DNA of 64,000 nucleotides, taken from positions 124,001 to 188,000 of the forward strand of contig JANMDU010000001.1 of the NCBI GenBank assembly GCA_031376455.1, in the 5' to 3' direction. Numbering within the stretch: the first letter of the stretch is position 1; every line of letters starts with the position of its first letter. Under the pieces are notes generated by a model. That model made no database searches. It worked only from the letters and a program-made list of their open reading frames with translations, and was not told the origin of the DNA. The stretch is from JANMDU01 sp031376455 (GTDB taxonomy: Bacteria; Pseudomonadota; Gammaproteobacteria; Burkholderiales; Burkholderiaceae_C). Positions 1 to 8,832 of the stretch are shown here, piece after piece. The position numbers were made by a program, and so were the translations under genes.

Positions 1-1207
1 ACGCCCAAGCGTTTAGCGCAACAACCAGAAACAGCACGGACATGCCGATTTGTGCATCTCGCAGCGCAGAGTTGAACGACATGGCTATCAGGAGACCAGA
101 AGTCGCCATGATGCTGCACGAAGCCGCAAAACTACGCAAGCGTAGGACGTTAAGCAATAAGGACAGCATGATGGCTAACAATGCCAAGGCACCAAAAACA
201 CCTGTTTGCGCGCCCATCCATAGAAAATCGTTATGCGGCATGTTGAAGCCGTGAATTTTTGCGGGTGTCCGCGCACGCCATTGCTCATTCCAAGCACCAA
301 TGCCCCAACCGAGCATTGGTTTCTCAAGCACCATCTTTGCGGTCTGGGTATACATCGTATGGCGAATGGCCCAACTGGCCTCGCTCGGATTGGCATGCAA
401 ATCATGCGCGGTGCTCGCGCTGTTGCGCAGCTGAGTTGCCCCTATCGCAAACCTATTGTTGAGCTCAGAGATTTGCGTAATGGCCAAACCAGAAAGAACC
501 AATCCAACGATGGCCAAGCTCAACAAAAGCGGCCTCTTCCAAAAGTGATGGATTAAACCCATTCCTAGACAAATTGCAACCAGCAACAAGGAGGTTCGCG
601 AAGGCAAAAACCAAATCAGTACAGGTATCACCAACAAAAGAGGAACAAAAGCAAACGCTGCTTTCGCATCTTTCCAATGTTGTAATGCATATAAAAAACT
701 GCACACCGCAAAGATAGCGAGCGTCACAGCTATCCCAATAGATTTATTACCTTGGCTCATGTCAAGAAGATTGCGCAAACCAGGCAGCATGGGCAACGGT
801 ATCCAAAGATTGACATAAATAATCACCAGCGCGAGCGTCGCGCCCAGAGCGGCACCTGACAATGCAGCGAGCAACTCAGATTTTCGTAACAACAGCACAA
901 GAAGGATTGTTAACACGATCCTAAAACCGTGAAACAAATTGCTAGATGTTTCTTTGTAGTGCGGTAGCACGCACCAAATAAAAACCATCCAAACCGATAA
1001 AAAGCACAAAGGCCAAAACACGGCATGATGCCTGATCTGCTGCCAGCGCAGAGTAGCTTCAGCCCTGACACACACAAGCTTCCATAGCAGGAAAGCAAAG
1101 AGCAAAACTGCCGCCAAGTAAGACATGCCTACCGGCAGAAAGCAGGCAATGCCCCAAAAGAACGCTGCCGCCTGAATCAGCGATTTAGGAACGAAATCTC
1201 GATGCAT
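1..1207 (-). CDS. O-antigen ligase family membrane protein (3' end outside window)
   Basis: The minus strand is open from an ATG at 1207 to the left edge, about 402 codons with no stop. The product is very hydrophobic with many membrane segments. The stretch around 340-190 reads GWGIGAWNEQW, then HGFNMPHNDFLW, which is the Wzy_C/O-antigen ligase periplasmic loop pattern with the conserved H-N-x-(F/W) region. Family members join O-antigen or another polymer to lipid A-core, or polymerise polysaccharide, in the inner membrane. The C-terminus is missing because the window ends. The gene is divergent from the AmpG-like gene with about 40 bases between. WaaL cannot be told from Wzy or PglL-like ligases here. 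Confidence 0.8.
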   Translation of the reverse strand, partial: MHRDFVPKSLIQAAAFFWGIACFLPVGMSYLAAVLLFAFLLWKLVCVRAEATLRWQQIRHHAVFWPLCFLSVWMVFIWCVLPHYKETSSNLFHGFRIVLTILLVLLLRKSELLAALSGAALGATLALVIIYVNLWIPLPMLPGLRNLLDMSQGNKSIGIAVTLAIFAVCSFLYALQHWKDAKAAFAFVPLLLVIPVLIWFLPSRTSLLLVAICLGMGLIHHFWKRPLLLSLAIVGLVLSGLAITQISELNNRFAIGATQLRNSASTAHDLHANPSEASWAIRHTMYTQTAKMVLEKPMLGWGIGAWNEQWRARTPAKIHGFNMPHNDFLWMGAQTGVFGALALLAIMLSLLLNVLRLRSFAASCSIMATSGLLIAMSFNSALRDAQIGMSVLFLVVALNAWA

Positions 1208-1246
1208 TAATGTTCGAGCGCCTGCTAGAGCTCGGATTTTTGGGCA

Positions 1247-2617
1247 ATGCCCGATGAACGTATTATGTCGTGTATGAATGCCACAGAATCCACATCATCC
1301 CAACCCACATCGCTAAGCTGGCTGCAATCCGTCAAAGTTTATTTAGAAGCGCCCGTGCTTCGCATGCTTTTTTTAGGCTTCTCAGCAGGTCTACCTTTAC
1401 TACTCGTGCTCGGCACGTTGAGTTTTCGCTTACGCGAGGCAGGCATTGATCGAGCCACGATTGGGTTCTTGACTTGGGTGGGGCTGGCTTATGGCTTCAA
1501 GTGGTGTTGGGCACCGCTGGTGGATCGGCTGCCCATTCCATGCCTCACAAAATGGCTAGGCCGCAGACGCTCTTGGTTGCTGCTCTCGCAGCTCGTGATC
1601 ATCGGTGGGCTGGTGGGCATGGCGCTGGCTGATCCGAAACTCGCATTGATGCCCGTGGTCTGGTGCGCGCTCGTTGTGGCTTTTGGCTCCGCGACGCAAG
1701 ATATTGCGCTGGATGCATATCGCATTGAATCCGCCGATTCGGATCGGCAAGCCGCTCTGGCTGCAGCTTATCAAACGGGTTATCGCATGGCGATGATTTG
1801 GGCGGGCGCGGGCGTGCTCTGGATCGCAGCGCGGGCAGAAGTGGCTACGGTGGGCAACTATGACCCCAGCGCGTGGCGCACAGCCTACCTGTGGATGGCT
1901 GCATCTATGAGTATCGGTGTGCTCACGGTATTGCTCTCGCCGGAACCTATTGCGCAAGCCTTACAAAAGGCGAAGAATATGCAAGATTGGCTGCGCATCA
2001 CACTGATCGAGCCGTTTGCAGATTTCTTCAAACGCTACGGCTGGCAAGCGGCGCTGATCCTCGCGCTGATTGCGGTTTATCGCATCAGCGATATCGTGAT
2101 GGGCGTGATGGCCAATCCGTTTTATGTGGACATGGGTTTCACCAAAGATCAGGTCGCGGGCGTGACAAAAGTCTATGGCGTGATCATGACTTTGTTGGGT
2201 GCTTTTATCGGCGGCATTTTGTCAATGCGTTTGGGTGTCATGCGCGTTTTGATGTTGGGGGCAGTTCTGAGTGCGGTGAGCAATTTGCTCTTTGCTTGGC
2301 TGGGAAACCAAGGCCCGAATGTGAACGCTCTGATCTGGGTGATCTCAGCAGACAATCTTTCTAGCGGCATCGCCTCGGCCGCCTTCATTGCCTATTTATC
2401 AAGCTTAACGAATATTCAGTATTCAGCAACGCAATACGCTTTGTTTAGCTCGTTGATGCTTTTACTGCCCAAATTTTTAGCGGGGTTTTCTGGGCAATGG
2501 GTCAACAGCATCGGCTATGCGCAGTTTTTCACGAGCACTGCCTTGCTAGGTCTGCCGGTCGTCTTGCTGGTCGCGCTAGCCAGCCGCTACACCTCCATTA
2601 AAGCTGCTTCAAAGTAG
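1247..2617 (+). CDS. ampG: AmpG-family muropeptide MFS transporter
   Basis: A 456-residue hydrophobic protein with about 12 membrane segments. The N-terminal run LRMLFLGFSAGLPLLLV, followed by WCWAPLVDR and LGRRRSW, matches the AmpG branch of the major facilitator superfamily. AmpG imports anhydro-muropeptides from the periplasm for cell-wall recycling. The ATG at 1247 gives the longest product, but in-frame ATGs at 1265 and 1274 are equally possible because no clear ribosome site marks any of them. It is convergent with the glutamate-synthase-like gene, one base apart. Substrate assignment is by family only. Confidence 0.8.
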   Translation: MPDERIMSCMNATESTSSQPTSLSWLQSVKVYLEAPVLRMLFLGFSAGLPLLLVLGTLSFRLREAGIDRATIGFLTWVGLAYGFKWCWAPLVDRLPIPCLTKWLGRRRSWLLLSQLVIIGGLVGMALADPKLALMPVVWCALVVAFGSATQDIALDAYRIESADSDRQAALAAAYQTGYRMAMIWAGAGVLWIAARAEVATVGNYDPSAWRTAYLWMAASMSIGVLTVLLSPEPIAQALQKAKNMQDWLRITLIEPFADFFKRYGWQAALILALIAVYRISDIVMGVMANPFYVDMGFTKDQVAGVTKVYGVIMTLLGAFIGGILSMRLGVMRVLMLGAVLSAVSNLLFAWLGNQGPNVNALIWVISADNLSSGIASAAFIAYLSSLTNIQYSATQYALFSSLMLLLPKFLAGFSGQWVNSIGYAQFFTSTALLGLPVVLLVALASRYTSIKAASK

Positions 2618-2618
2618 C

Positions 2619-4271
2619 TTATGAAGCTGACACCGCAAGTGCAAAATCAGACGCTTGCGCACGTGGCCAGTACAAACGAAAGACATTGTGTGTGTCACTT
2701 AGGTCGACTTGCAGCAAGCTGCCTGCCTTAATGTGTGGCACCAAATTCGCGAGTAAGCGCACCTCGTTGTCATTCACACGCCGCACAATGTGATGCGCTG
2801 TGATGTCTCCCGGATGCTTGAGACCAGCAGCTTGCACGATTTCCTTGAGTGCATGCAAGGTTTGCTCATGGAATTGATGCACGCGCTCAGCTTTGCTGGG
2901 CACATGCAAGGCCTTTTGGCGGTGAGCATCTTGCGTTGTCACGCCCGTGGGGCATTGACCGGTATGGCAGCTCTGCGCTTGGATACACCCTAAAGCAAAC
3001 ATGAAACCGCGTGCGCTGTTGCACCAATCCGCGCCGAGCGCCATCATATGCGCCATATCGAAAGCGCTCACCACTTTACCGGCACAACCAATGCGGATAC
3101 GCTCGCGCAAGCCTGCACCTTTGAGCGTGTTGTGAACCAGCAGCAAGCCTTCTTGCAAAGGCGTACCAACATGATCTGTGAATTCAACAGGCGCTGCGCC
3201 CGTGCCGCCTTCTGCACCATCGACCACGATGAAATCAGGCGCAATTCCAGTCGCCAGCATGGCTTTCACCATCGCAAACCATTCCCAAGGATGCCCAATG
3301 CACAACTTAAAACCCACGGGCTTGCCGCCTGAGAGCAGGCGCAGCTGTGCGATGAAGGCCATCATCTCTAGCGGTGTTGTGAAAGCGCTATGAGAGGCAG
3401 GCGAGACACAATCCACGCCTTGCGACACACCCCGCGCCGCAGCAATTTCCGCAGTGACTTTTGAGCCCGGCAGCAAACCTCCATGACCCGGCTTGGCGCC
3501 TTGACTGAGCTTGAGCTCAATCATTTTGACTTGGACGTCAACCGCATTGGCTTGAAACTTCTCAGCATTAAAACTACCGTCATCATTGCGACAACCAAAG
3601 TAGCCCGAGCCAATCTCCCAAATCAAATCGCCGCCGTGCTGGCGGTGATACACGCTAATCGAGCCCTCACCGGTGTCATGCGCAAAGCCACCCGCTTTCG
3701 CGCCTTGATTCAGCGCAAGAATCGCATTCGCACTCAGCGCCCCAAAGCTCATCGCTGAGATATTGAATACGCTGGCTGAATAAGGCTGCGTGCAGCCATT
3801 GCTTGGCGTGCCAATCGTGATGCGAAAGTCATGGCTGGCTACGCGTGTGGGAGCTACAGAATGATTGATCCATTCATAGCCATCGGCGCTCACATCCAGT
3901 TGAGTACCAAACGGCCGTTTATCGCTCTCGCCCTTGGCGCGGGCATAAACCAGCGAGCGCTGGGCGCGCGAGAAGGGCGCGGCTTCGTTATCGCCTTCCA
4001 AGAAATACTGGCGGATTTCTGGGCGAATCATCTCTAACAAGTAGCGCACGTGCCCAATCACCGGATAGTTGCGCAACACGGCTTTTTTGTCTTGCCGCAA
4101 ATCATGAATACCCACACCCACAAGCGCCATAAAAAGCAATGTCCAAAGCCAACCCACACCAAAAACAAGAATGCAAAAAAGCCCGAGCAAGCTTAAAAAG
4201 ATACACGCAATGAAAGCGCTGTAGCGAATCGGCACGTAGTCGTTCGCGCGCGAGATGTAATGTTCAATCAT
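2619..4271 (-). CDS. FMN-binding glutamate synthase family protein (GltB2-like)
   Basis: A 550-residue protein with two N-terminal membrane segments (residues about 18-55), then the FMN-binding TIM barrel of the glutamate synthase large-subunit family. Visible motifs include the glycine-rich FMN/phosphate loop and a cysteine cluster (CIQAQSCHTGQCPTG, residues about 425-440) suited to an iron-sulfur centre. The amidotransferase and GXGXG domains of full GltB are absent, as in the stand-alone COG0069 group, whose physiological reaction is not well established. The ATG overlaps the stop of the LysR gene by four bases (ATGA), so the two are probably co-translated. Confidence 0.8.
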   Translation of the reverse strand: MIEHYISRANDYVPIRYSAFIACIFLSLLGLFCILVFGVGWLWTLLFMALVGVGIHDLRQDKKAVLRNYPVIGHVRYLLEMIRPEIRQYFLEGDNEAAPFSRAQRSLVYARAKGESDKRPFGTQLDVSADGYEWINHSVAPTRVASHDFRITIGTPSNGCTQPYSASVFNISAMSFGALSANAILALNQGAKAGGFAHDTGEGSISVYHRQHGGDLIWEIGSGYFGCRNDDGSFNAEKFQANAVDVQVKMIELKLSQGAKPGHGGLLPGSKVTAEIAAARGVSQGVDCVSPASHSAFTTPLEMMAFIAQLRLLSGGKPVGFKLCIGHPWEWFAMVKAMLATGIAPDFIVVDGAEGGTGAAPVEFTDHVGTPLQEGLLLVHNTLKGAGLRERIRIGCAGKVVSAFDMAHMMALGADWCNSARGFMFALGCIQAQSCHTGQCPTGVTTQDAHRQKALHVPSKAERVHQFHEQTLHALKEIVQAAGLKHPGDITAHHIVRRVNDNEVRLLANLVPHIKAGSLLQVDLSDTHNVFRLYWPRAQASDFALAVSAS

Positions 4272-5158
4272 GTTTTCAAAACCTTGGGCAAATGAGAGCC
4301 TAAGAAATCGTACACCGCTTTGATGCGTTGGTTATTACGAATTTCGCGATGGACGACCAACCAAAGAGGTAGTGGTGGAATTTTCAGCATCGGCAGCAAT
4401 GGCAAAAGCGCCGGGTCAGCGCGGCCCATGTAGTCAGAAATGAAGCCGATGCCTAGGCCAGCGCGCACGGCAGCACTATAAGCAATCAAATCATCGGTGC
4501 GCAACACCATGCGTTCTTTGGGCAGCAATAAACCCATCGAGGCCGCGCCACGCTCCAGCGTATCGTCTTTGTCGCCGCTGATCAGATCATGCGTCAGCAA
4601 ATCGGCCGGCTGCTTTGGCGTGCCTCGTCGGCGCAAATAGTCTCGATGGGCATAGGTGCTAATAGTGACTTGCCCCACGCGCTTGGCAATCAAGCTGCCT
4701 TGATCAGGCTGCACCATACGTAGGGCAATATCGGCTTCACGCTTGAGCAAATTGCTCACTTCGTTGCTGACCACCAGTTCTATCGTGATCTCCGGCAGCG
4801 CCAGCCGCATTTGTAAGAGCAGCGCTGGCAAAAGCACGCAGGCCACAGGCTGACTCGCACTGATGCGCACCGAACCGGCTTGCTTTGATTGTGCGCCCGC
4901 TGCTTGGCGAGCGAGCTGCATCGCACTCGCCTCCATCGCACGCGCGCTGTCTGCCAAGCGCAGCGCCATCTCGGTGGGCAGCAGGCCGCGCCCCGTGCGC
5001 TCAAAAAGTAGGGTGCCAAGCTGGGATTCCAGCTCGGCAATATGCCGCCCGAGCGTGGGCTGAGTTGATCGGAGCGCCTTAGCAGCGCCGAGCAAGCTGC
5101 CATGCTCCAGCGCTGCTAGAAAGGAGCGGATCAGCGTCCAATCAAAATTGTTATTCAT
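4268..5158 (-). CDS. LysR-family transcriptional regulator
   Basis: A 296-residue protein with the LysR winged helix-turn-helix at residues about 8-65 (SFLAALEHGSLLGAAKALR, then TQPTLGRHIAELESQLG), followed by the periplasmic-binding-like effector domain. It is coupled by a four-base overlap to the FMN-glutamate-synthase homologue downstream and divergent from the Acg-like oxidoreductase. The 89-base divergent gap holds an inverted repeat of LysR-operator type. It probably controls itself and the divergent gene; the effector is unknown. Confidence 0.85.
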   Translation of the reverse strand: MNNNFDWTLIRSFLAALEHGSLLGAAKALRSTQPTLGRHIAELESQLGTLLFERTGRGLLPTEMALRLADSARAMEASAMQLARQAAGAQSKQAGSVRISASQPVACVLLPALLLQMRLALPEITIELVVSNEVSNLLKREADIALRMVQPDQGSLIAKRVGQVTISTYAHRDYLRRRGTPKQPADLLTHDLISGDKDDTLERGAASMGLLLPKERMVLRTDDLIAYSAAVRAGLGIGFISDYMGRADPALLPLLPMLKIPPLPLWLVVHREIRNNQRIKAVYDFLGSHLPKVLKT

Positions 5159-5184
5159 TTATGCATAGCTGGTGTGAAGAGATC

Positions 5185-5222
5185 GTCAATTGTGTAGCAA
5201 GGCAAATGTTTCCACAATCGAC
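5185..5222. promoter_or_regulatory. Putative LysR operator in divergent promoter region
   Basis: Two 12-base arms, GTCAATTGTGTA (5185-5196) and TCCACAATCGAC (5211-5222), are inverted repeats matching at 10 of 12 positions, with 14 bases between. The core ATTGTG...CACAAT and its location between a LysR gene and a divergent target fit a LysR recognition site. Function is inferred. Confidence 0.5.
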
Positions 5223-5247
5223 TTCATCATTTAGATAAGGAAGCATC

Positions 5248-6432
5248 ATGAAACGTAGAAACTTTATTCGATTGGCGGGCGGGGGCACGGTGGCAGCAGC
5301 CACCTTCAGCTTGGGTGGCTGCATTAGCAGCGATATGCCACCACAGGCTGTTGAAGCCTGGAAAGGCCCTGCGAATAGTGAAACCGAGCCACGTCGTCGC
5401 GCGCTGGCCTATGCCATCACAGCGCCTAATCCGCATAATTTGCAACCTTGGCTAGTTGATCTGCGCGAACCCAATGTGATCACCTTGCGCACCGATCCTC
5501 AGCGCGTGCTGCCAGAAACCGATCCTTATGGCAGGCAAATCATGGTCGGCCATGGCACATTCCTTGAGCTGCTGGTGATGGCTCTCGCTGAGCAAGGTTT
5601 GAAAGCAGACGTGCTACTTTGGCCGCAAGGCGAGATGCCTGCTGAGCTGAAAGACTGGCGCGCCGCCATGAAGCTGCCTGTGGCGAGAATCACGATTTCG
5701 CCCGGTGCGGCTAAAGACGTGCTGTTTGCGCAGATCTTGAATCGCCATACCGTCAAGGTCAATTTCGACACGACGAAAACGGTGTCTGAGGCGAATCTGC
5801 AAAGCATCTTAAAAGCCAATATCGCCTCGCGCATGCAAAGCGGCGGCACGGTGCAAGAGCAGCGCATGGTGCTTCTGCGTAAGCTGACCTTGGATTCAGC
5901 ATTCGTCGAGCTGGGTACGCCGCGCACCAATCTGGAGAGCATCAAGCTCGCACGCGTGGGGCCAGATGAGATCTTGCAAAACCGCGACGGCATCTCGATC
6001 AATTCGCCCATGGTGCGCGCACTCACAGCCTTCGGCCAGTTTGACCGCAGCATTCCCACGCCGCCCGGCAGCACAGCGGAGAAGAAATTCATTGAGCGCT
6101 TCGATGGTACGAGTAAAACTGCGATGGGCTTTGTGTGGATCACAGGCGGCAACACACGGGCCAATCAAGTCGAAGCGGGGCGCACTTATGTACGCCTGCA
6201 ATTACAAGCCACAGCGCTTGGCATCGGCATGCATCCTCTGAGCCAAGCTTTGCAAGAATTTCCAGAGATGAAGACAAATTATGAGCAGGCGCATCAACTC
6301 ATCGTGGGCAAAGCTGCACCGCGCAGCCCGACGGACGACACCGTGCAAATGCTTTGCCGCATTGGCTATGCGCCAGAGCCTGCTCCAGCCACACCACGGC
6401 GCGCGCTGGAAAAATTTATCGTAGCCACTTGA
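5248..6432 (+). CDS. Acg/nitroreductase-like FMN-binding oxidoreductase, exported lipoprotein
   Basis: A 394-residue protein. The N-terminus has a twin-arginine-like start (MKRRNFIRLAGGG) and a lipobox (LGGC, Cys at about residue 25), so export and lipid anchoring are likely. The body has the split nitroreductase fold seen in the Acg family: APNPHNLQPW early (residues about 58-67) and a late GIGMHPLSQALQEF stretch. Such proteins bind FMN, but their substrates are mostly unknown. It is divergent from the LysR gene that probably regulates it. Confidence 0.7.
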   Translation: MKRRNFIRLAGGGTVAAATFSLGGCISSDMPPQAVEAWKGPANSETEPRRRALAYAITAPNPHNLQPWLVDLREPNVITLRTDPQRVLPETDPYGRQIMVGHGTFLELLVMALAEQGLKADVLLWPQGEMPAELKDWRAAMKLPVARITISPGAAKDVLFAQILNRHTVKVNFDTTKTVSEANLQSILKANIASRMQSGGTVQEQRMVLLRKLTLDSAFVELGTPRTNLESIKLARVGPDEILQNRDGISINSPMVRALTAFGQFDRSIPTPPGSTAEKKFIERFDGTSKTAMGFVWITGGNTRANQVEAGRTYVRLQLQATALGIGMHPLSQALQEFPEMKTNYEQAHQLIVGKAAPRSPTDDTVQMLCRIGYAPEPAPATPRRALEKFIVAT

Positions 6433-6483
6433 AATACATCGAATCGCTTCGGTAAGCACGCTGATGCGTTTGCGGCAATTTCA

Positions 6484-6543
6484 AGCTATTTAGGTGGTTG
6501 GCCGGCGTATTATCTGCGCAGAATGCTATTCATTAAATAGTGA
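6484..6543 (+). repeat. Dispersed palindrome-rich element, copy 1
   Basis: GCCGGC at 6501-6506, then TCTGCGCAGA, a GCTATT block and a TAAATAGTGA end. It fills the gap between the Acg-like gene and pncC. Forward is defined here as GCCGGC reading towards CTATTA. Confidence 0.8.
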
Positions 6544-6555
6544 ATCGAGCAGCGT

Positions 6556-7053
6556 TTAATCCGGCAAAAGCGTTATCACACGGCCCAGCGCATGCATCAC
6601 CGTTTGCTCTCGTACCGCAGCGCGATCTCCATCAAAACGCATTGTCTCGCTGTGCAAGCTGCCTTGTACGGAAAAGCCAAACCATACCGTGCCCACGGGC
6701 TTGGCTGCGCTACCGCCGCTTGGGCCGGCAACGCCAGTAACGGCTATGCTAACTTGAGCAGCGCTGCTGCGAACAGCACCGAAAGCCATGGCGCGAGCGA
6801 CGGCTTCAGAGACTGCGCCATGCGCTTCGATGAGCGCGGCATCAACGCCGAGCATCTCAGTTTTTGCTTCGTTGGAATACGTCACGAAGCCACGTTCAAA
6901 CCAATTCGATGATCCCGCCAGATCGGTGCAAGCGGCTGAAATCAAGCCACCTGTGCAGCTTTCTGCTGTAGCGAGTTTTAAGGCATTTTTTATAAGCAAA
7001 TCGGCCAATCGCCGGCACAGAATATGCGTAGAGTGCTCATTATTTTGTAGCAT
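6556..7053 (-). CDS. pncC: Nicotinamide-nucleotide amidohydrolase (CinA C-terminal domain family)
   Basis: A 165-residue protein. The ATG at 7053 overlaps the pgpA stop by one base and is preceded by GGAGG, which decides the start. Motifs: LATAESCTGGLI (residues about 27-38), GAVSEAVARAMA, and VTGVAGPSGG. The enzyme deamidates nicotinamide mononucleotide to nicotinate mononucleotide in the pyridine nucleotide salvage cycle. Only the amidohydrolase domain is present, as in the stand-alone YgaD/PncC group. The first 26 or so codons coincide with a copy of the dispersed element, so the N-terminal helix appears to be repeat-derived. Confidence 0.9.
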   Translation of the reverse strand: MLQNNEHSTHILCRRLADLLIKNALKLATAESCTGGLISAACTDLAGSSNWFERGFVTYSNEAKTEMLGVDAALIEAHGAVSEAVARAMAFGAVRSSAAQVSIAVTGVAGPSGGSAAKPVGTVWFGFSVQGSLHSETMRFDGDRAAVREQTVMHALGRVITLLPD

Positions 7054-7055
7054 TA
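6976..7055 (+). repeat. Dispersed element, copy 2 (forms 5' end of pncC)
   Basis: GCCGGC at 7011-7016 followed by AGAATATGCGTAGAGTGCTC and TTTTGTAG. The upstream arm TTTTTATAAGC...GGCC is also present. Read on the minus strand it encodes the PncC N-terminus, with the peptide EHSTHILCRRLA. Confidence 0.75.
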
Positions 7056-7604
7056 AAACCTCCACAAAGCGATCACCAGGAGGGTGCAAGCGGCGGCCAC
7101 CAAGTCATCGAACATGATCCCAAAGCCACCCTTCCAGCCAAAACCGTGGAACAACTCATCGGCCCAGGCCACTGGGCCGGGCTTGACGGCATCGAAAAAG
7201 CGAAACAAAGCAAAGGCGACGAGTTGCGCCATGAATCCAGCAGGCGCGATAAAAAAGAGAATGATCCAAAACGCCACCACCTCGTCCCACACGATCGCGC
7301 CCGGGTCGAGCACGCGTAGATTTGCCGCAGCAACGGTGCAAGCCCACCAGCCGACGAAGAGCGAGAGCAAAATCAAACCGCCGATTTGCGCTTGCGACAA
7401 ATACATTTGCATCACGGCAAAGGCGCCCCAAGCCCAGAGCGTTCCAAACGTACCGGGCGCGATTCGGGACAGGCCAGAGCCGGCGCCTAAAGCGATAAAG
7501 TGCGCAGCGTGAGAGAGCAAAAATCTCACGCTTGGTCGCAACACGCTGAGCTGCAATGGTGGCGAGAGTGGCAATAAAAGGGGCGCAGAAGAATCAGTAT
7601 TCAA
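7053..7604 (-). CDS. pgpA: Phosphatidylglycerophosphatase A
   Basis: A 183-residue inner-membrane protein. Motifs: SGLSRIAPGTFGTLWAW (residues about 44-60), a DPGAIVWDEVVAFW acidic patch (about 104-117), and GFGIMFDDLVAA near the end, all typical of PgpA. It removes the phosphate from phosphatidylglycerophosphate to give phosphatidylglycerol. It is the first gene of a two-gene unit with pncC (TAATG junction). ThiL, often found upstream, is not here; a dispersed element lies immediately upstream instead. Confidence 0.92.
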   Translation of the reverse strand: MNTDSSAPLLLPLSPPLQLSVLRPSVRFLLSHAAHFIALGAGSGLSRIAPGTFGTLWAWGAFAVMQMYLSQAQIGGLILLSLFVGWWACTVAAANLRVLDPGAIVWDEVVAFWIILFFIAPAGFMAQLVAFALFRFFDAVKPGPVAWADELFHGFGWKGGFGIMFDDLVAAACTLLVIALWRF

Positions 7605-7611
7605 GAGATGT

Positions 7612-7677
7612 CTACTATTAAATAATGAGCACTTGGCGCAACAAATATGCCGGCTACTGGCCTAAAACGCTTAAAAA
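7612..7677 (-). repeat. Dispersed element, copy 3
   Basis: Reverse copy: CTACTATTAAATAATGAGCA, a TGCGCAA-like core, ATGCCGGC, then CTTAAAAA. It fills the gap between the pgpA start and the fur stop and ends exactly at the fur stop codon. Confidence 0.8.
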
Positions 7678-8121
7678 TCAAGCCGTTTTGCCCACGACGG
7701 GCCGATTTGGACAAGCCGTCTTCGTGCAGCGCGCATACAGCGAAAGTGCATGCTCTTCCAATGTGAAGCCTTTGGCTTTCGCTACAGCGTTTTGGCGCTT
7801 TTCAATCTCAAGATCGTGAAACTCTTCGACACGCCCGCAATCAAGGCACACCAGATGATCATGATGCGTGCCCTCGTTGAGTTCGTAAACGGCCTTGCCG
7901 CTCTCGAAATTGCTACGTGTCAGCAAACCGGCCTGCTCAAACTGCGTCAGCACGCGATACACCGTGGCCAACCCAATGTCGGTGCGCTCGTTGAGCAACA
8001 CGCGGTAAACATCTTCAGCCGTCATGTGCCGTTGCTCACCGGCTTGGAAAATCTGCATGATTTTCAGGCGTGGCAATGTGGCTTTTAGGCCGGTGTTTTT
8101 GAGTTCGTCAAGCGTGGTCAT
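7678..8121 (-). CDS. fur: Ferric uptake regulator Fur
   Basis: A 147-residue protein of normal Fur length. It has an N-terminal winged helix (residues about 1-80, with TAEDVYR and IGLATVYRVLTQFEQAGL) and a C-terminal dimer/metal domain with HHDHLVCLDCGRVEEF. The CxxC motif is present (residues about 93-96), with a second cysteine pair near the C-terminus. It represses iron-uptake genes when bound to Fe(II). It is divergent from bamE, as usual in this order, and its 3' end abuts a dispersed element. Confidence 0.95.
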   Translation of the reverse strand: MTTLDELKNTGLKATLPRLKIMQIFQAGEQRHMTAEDVYRVLLNERTDIGLATVYRVLTQFEQAGLLTRSNFESGKAVYELNEGTHHDHLVCLDCGRVEEFHDLEIEKRQNAVAKAKGFTLEEHALSLYARCTKTACPNRPVVGKTA

Positions 8122-8253
8122 GGTGTGGGCATCGCGTGGGCGGCGTCGTGAGCGTCATGTTGAGTAGCGCACAGGTGAGCCGCTACAATGGAATGATCAT
8201 AACCTTCACCAGCCGCAAACGTGCACACTGATTGCGCACGTGGCCTGCTAGCC

Positions 8254-8832
8254 ATGCCAATTTCGTTCATATCAGTTTCGTTCATACCTCGCTTCGTCCT
8301 GATCACCGCCGCTGGCTTTGCTGTGTCTGCCTGCTCCATCTTTGACAAAGCCTCCGGCGGCATCGCAGGTATTGTTTCGCCCTACAAAGTAGAAGTGGTG
8401 CAGGGCAATTTTGTCTCCAAAGAGCAAAGAGAGGCTCTACAGCTGGGTATGCCGCGCAATCAGGTGCGCGACGTCTTGGGCTCGCCGCTTGTAACGAGTG
8501 CCTTCCATGCAGAGCGCTGGGAGTATGTATTCACAATTCGTCGCCAAGGCCAAGAGCCTCAGCAGCGCAAGCTCACAGTGTTTTTCAAAGGCGATGAGCT
8601 GGCTAAAGTGGAGAGCGACACGCTGATTTCTGAGGAAGAATTCATCGGCTCGCTGTCGGGCAATCGCAAATTGGGCAAAGTGCCGTTGCTAGAAGCATCC
8701 GCAGACAAGTTGCCTGCCCCGAGCGCTCCTAAAGCACCAAGCACTTCGCCAAGTGCCGCTACTCCAAGCACCAGCGGCGCAGTTGACGCTGCGCGCTTTT
8801 ATCCTCCACTCGAACCTGCAACGCGCCCATGA
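8254..8832 (+). CDS. bamE: Outer membrane protein assembly factor BamE
   Basis: A lipoprotein of about 192 residues. The ATG at 8254 gives a short signal peptide ending in a lipobox (VSACS); a longer GTG start at 8221 would lengthen the signal needlessly. The SmpA/OmlA domain is seen in YKVEVVQGNFVSKEQ and LQLGMPRNQVRDVLGSPL. The C-terminus is a Pro/Ala/Ser-rich tail. BamE is an accessory lipoprotein of the BAM complex that inserts beta-barrels into the outer membrane. Its stop overlaps the dapB start by four bases. Confidence 0.92.
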   Translation: MPISFISVSFIPRFVLITAAGFAVSACSIFDKASGGIAGIVSPYKVEVVQGNFVSKEQREALQLGMPRNQVRDVLGSPLVTSAFHAERWEYVFTIRRQGQEPQQRKLTVFFKGDELAKVESDTLISEEEFIGSLSGNRKLGKVPLLEASADKLPAPSAPKAPSTSPSAATPSTSGAVDAARFYPPLEPATRP

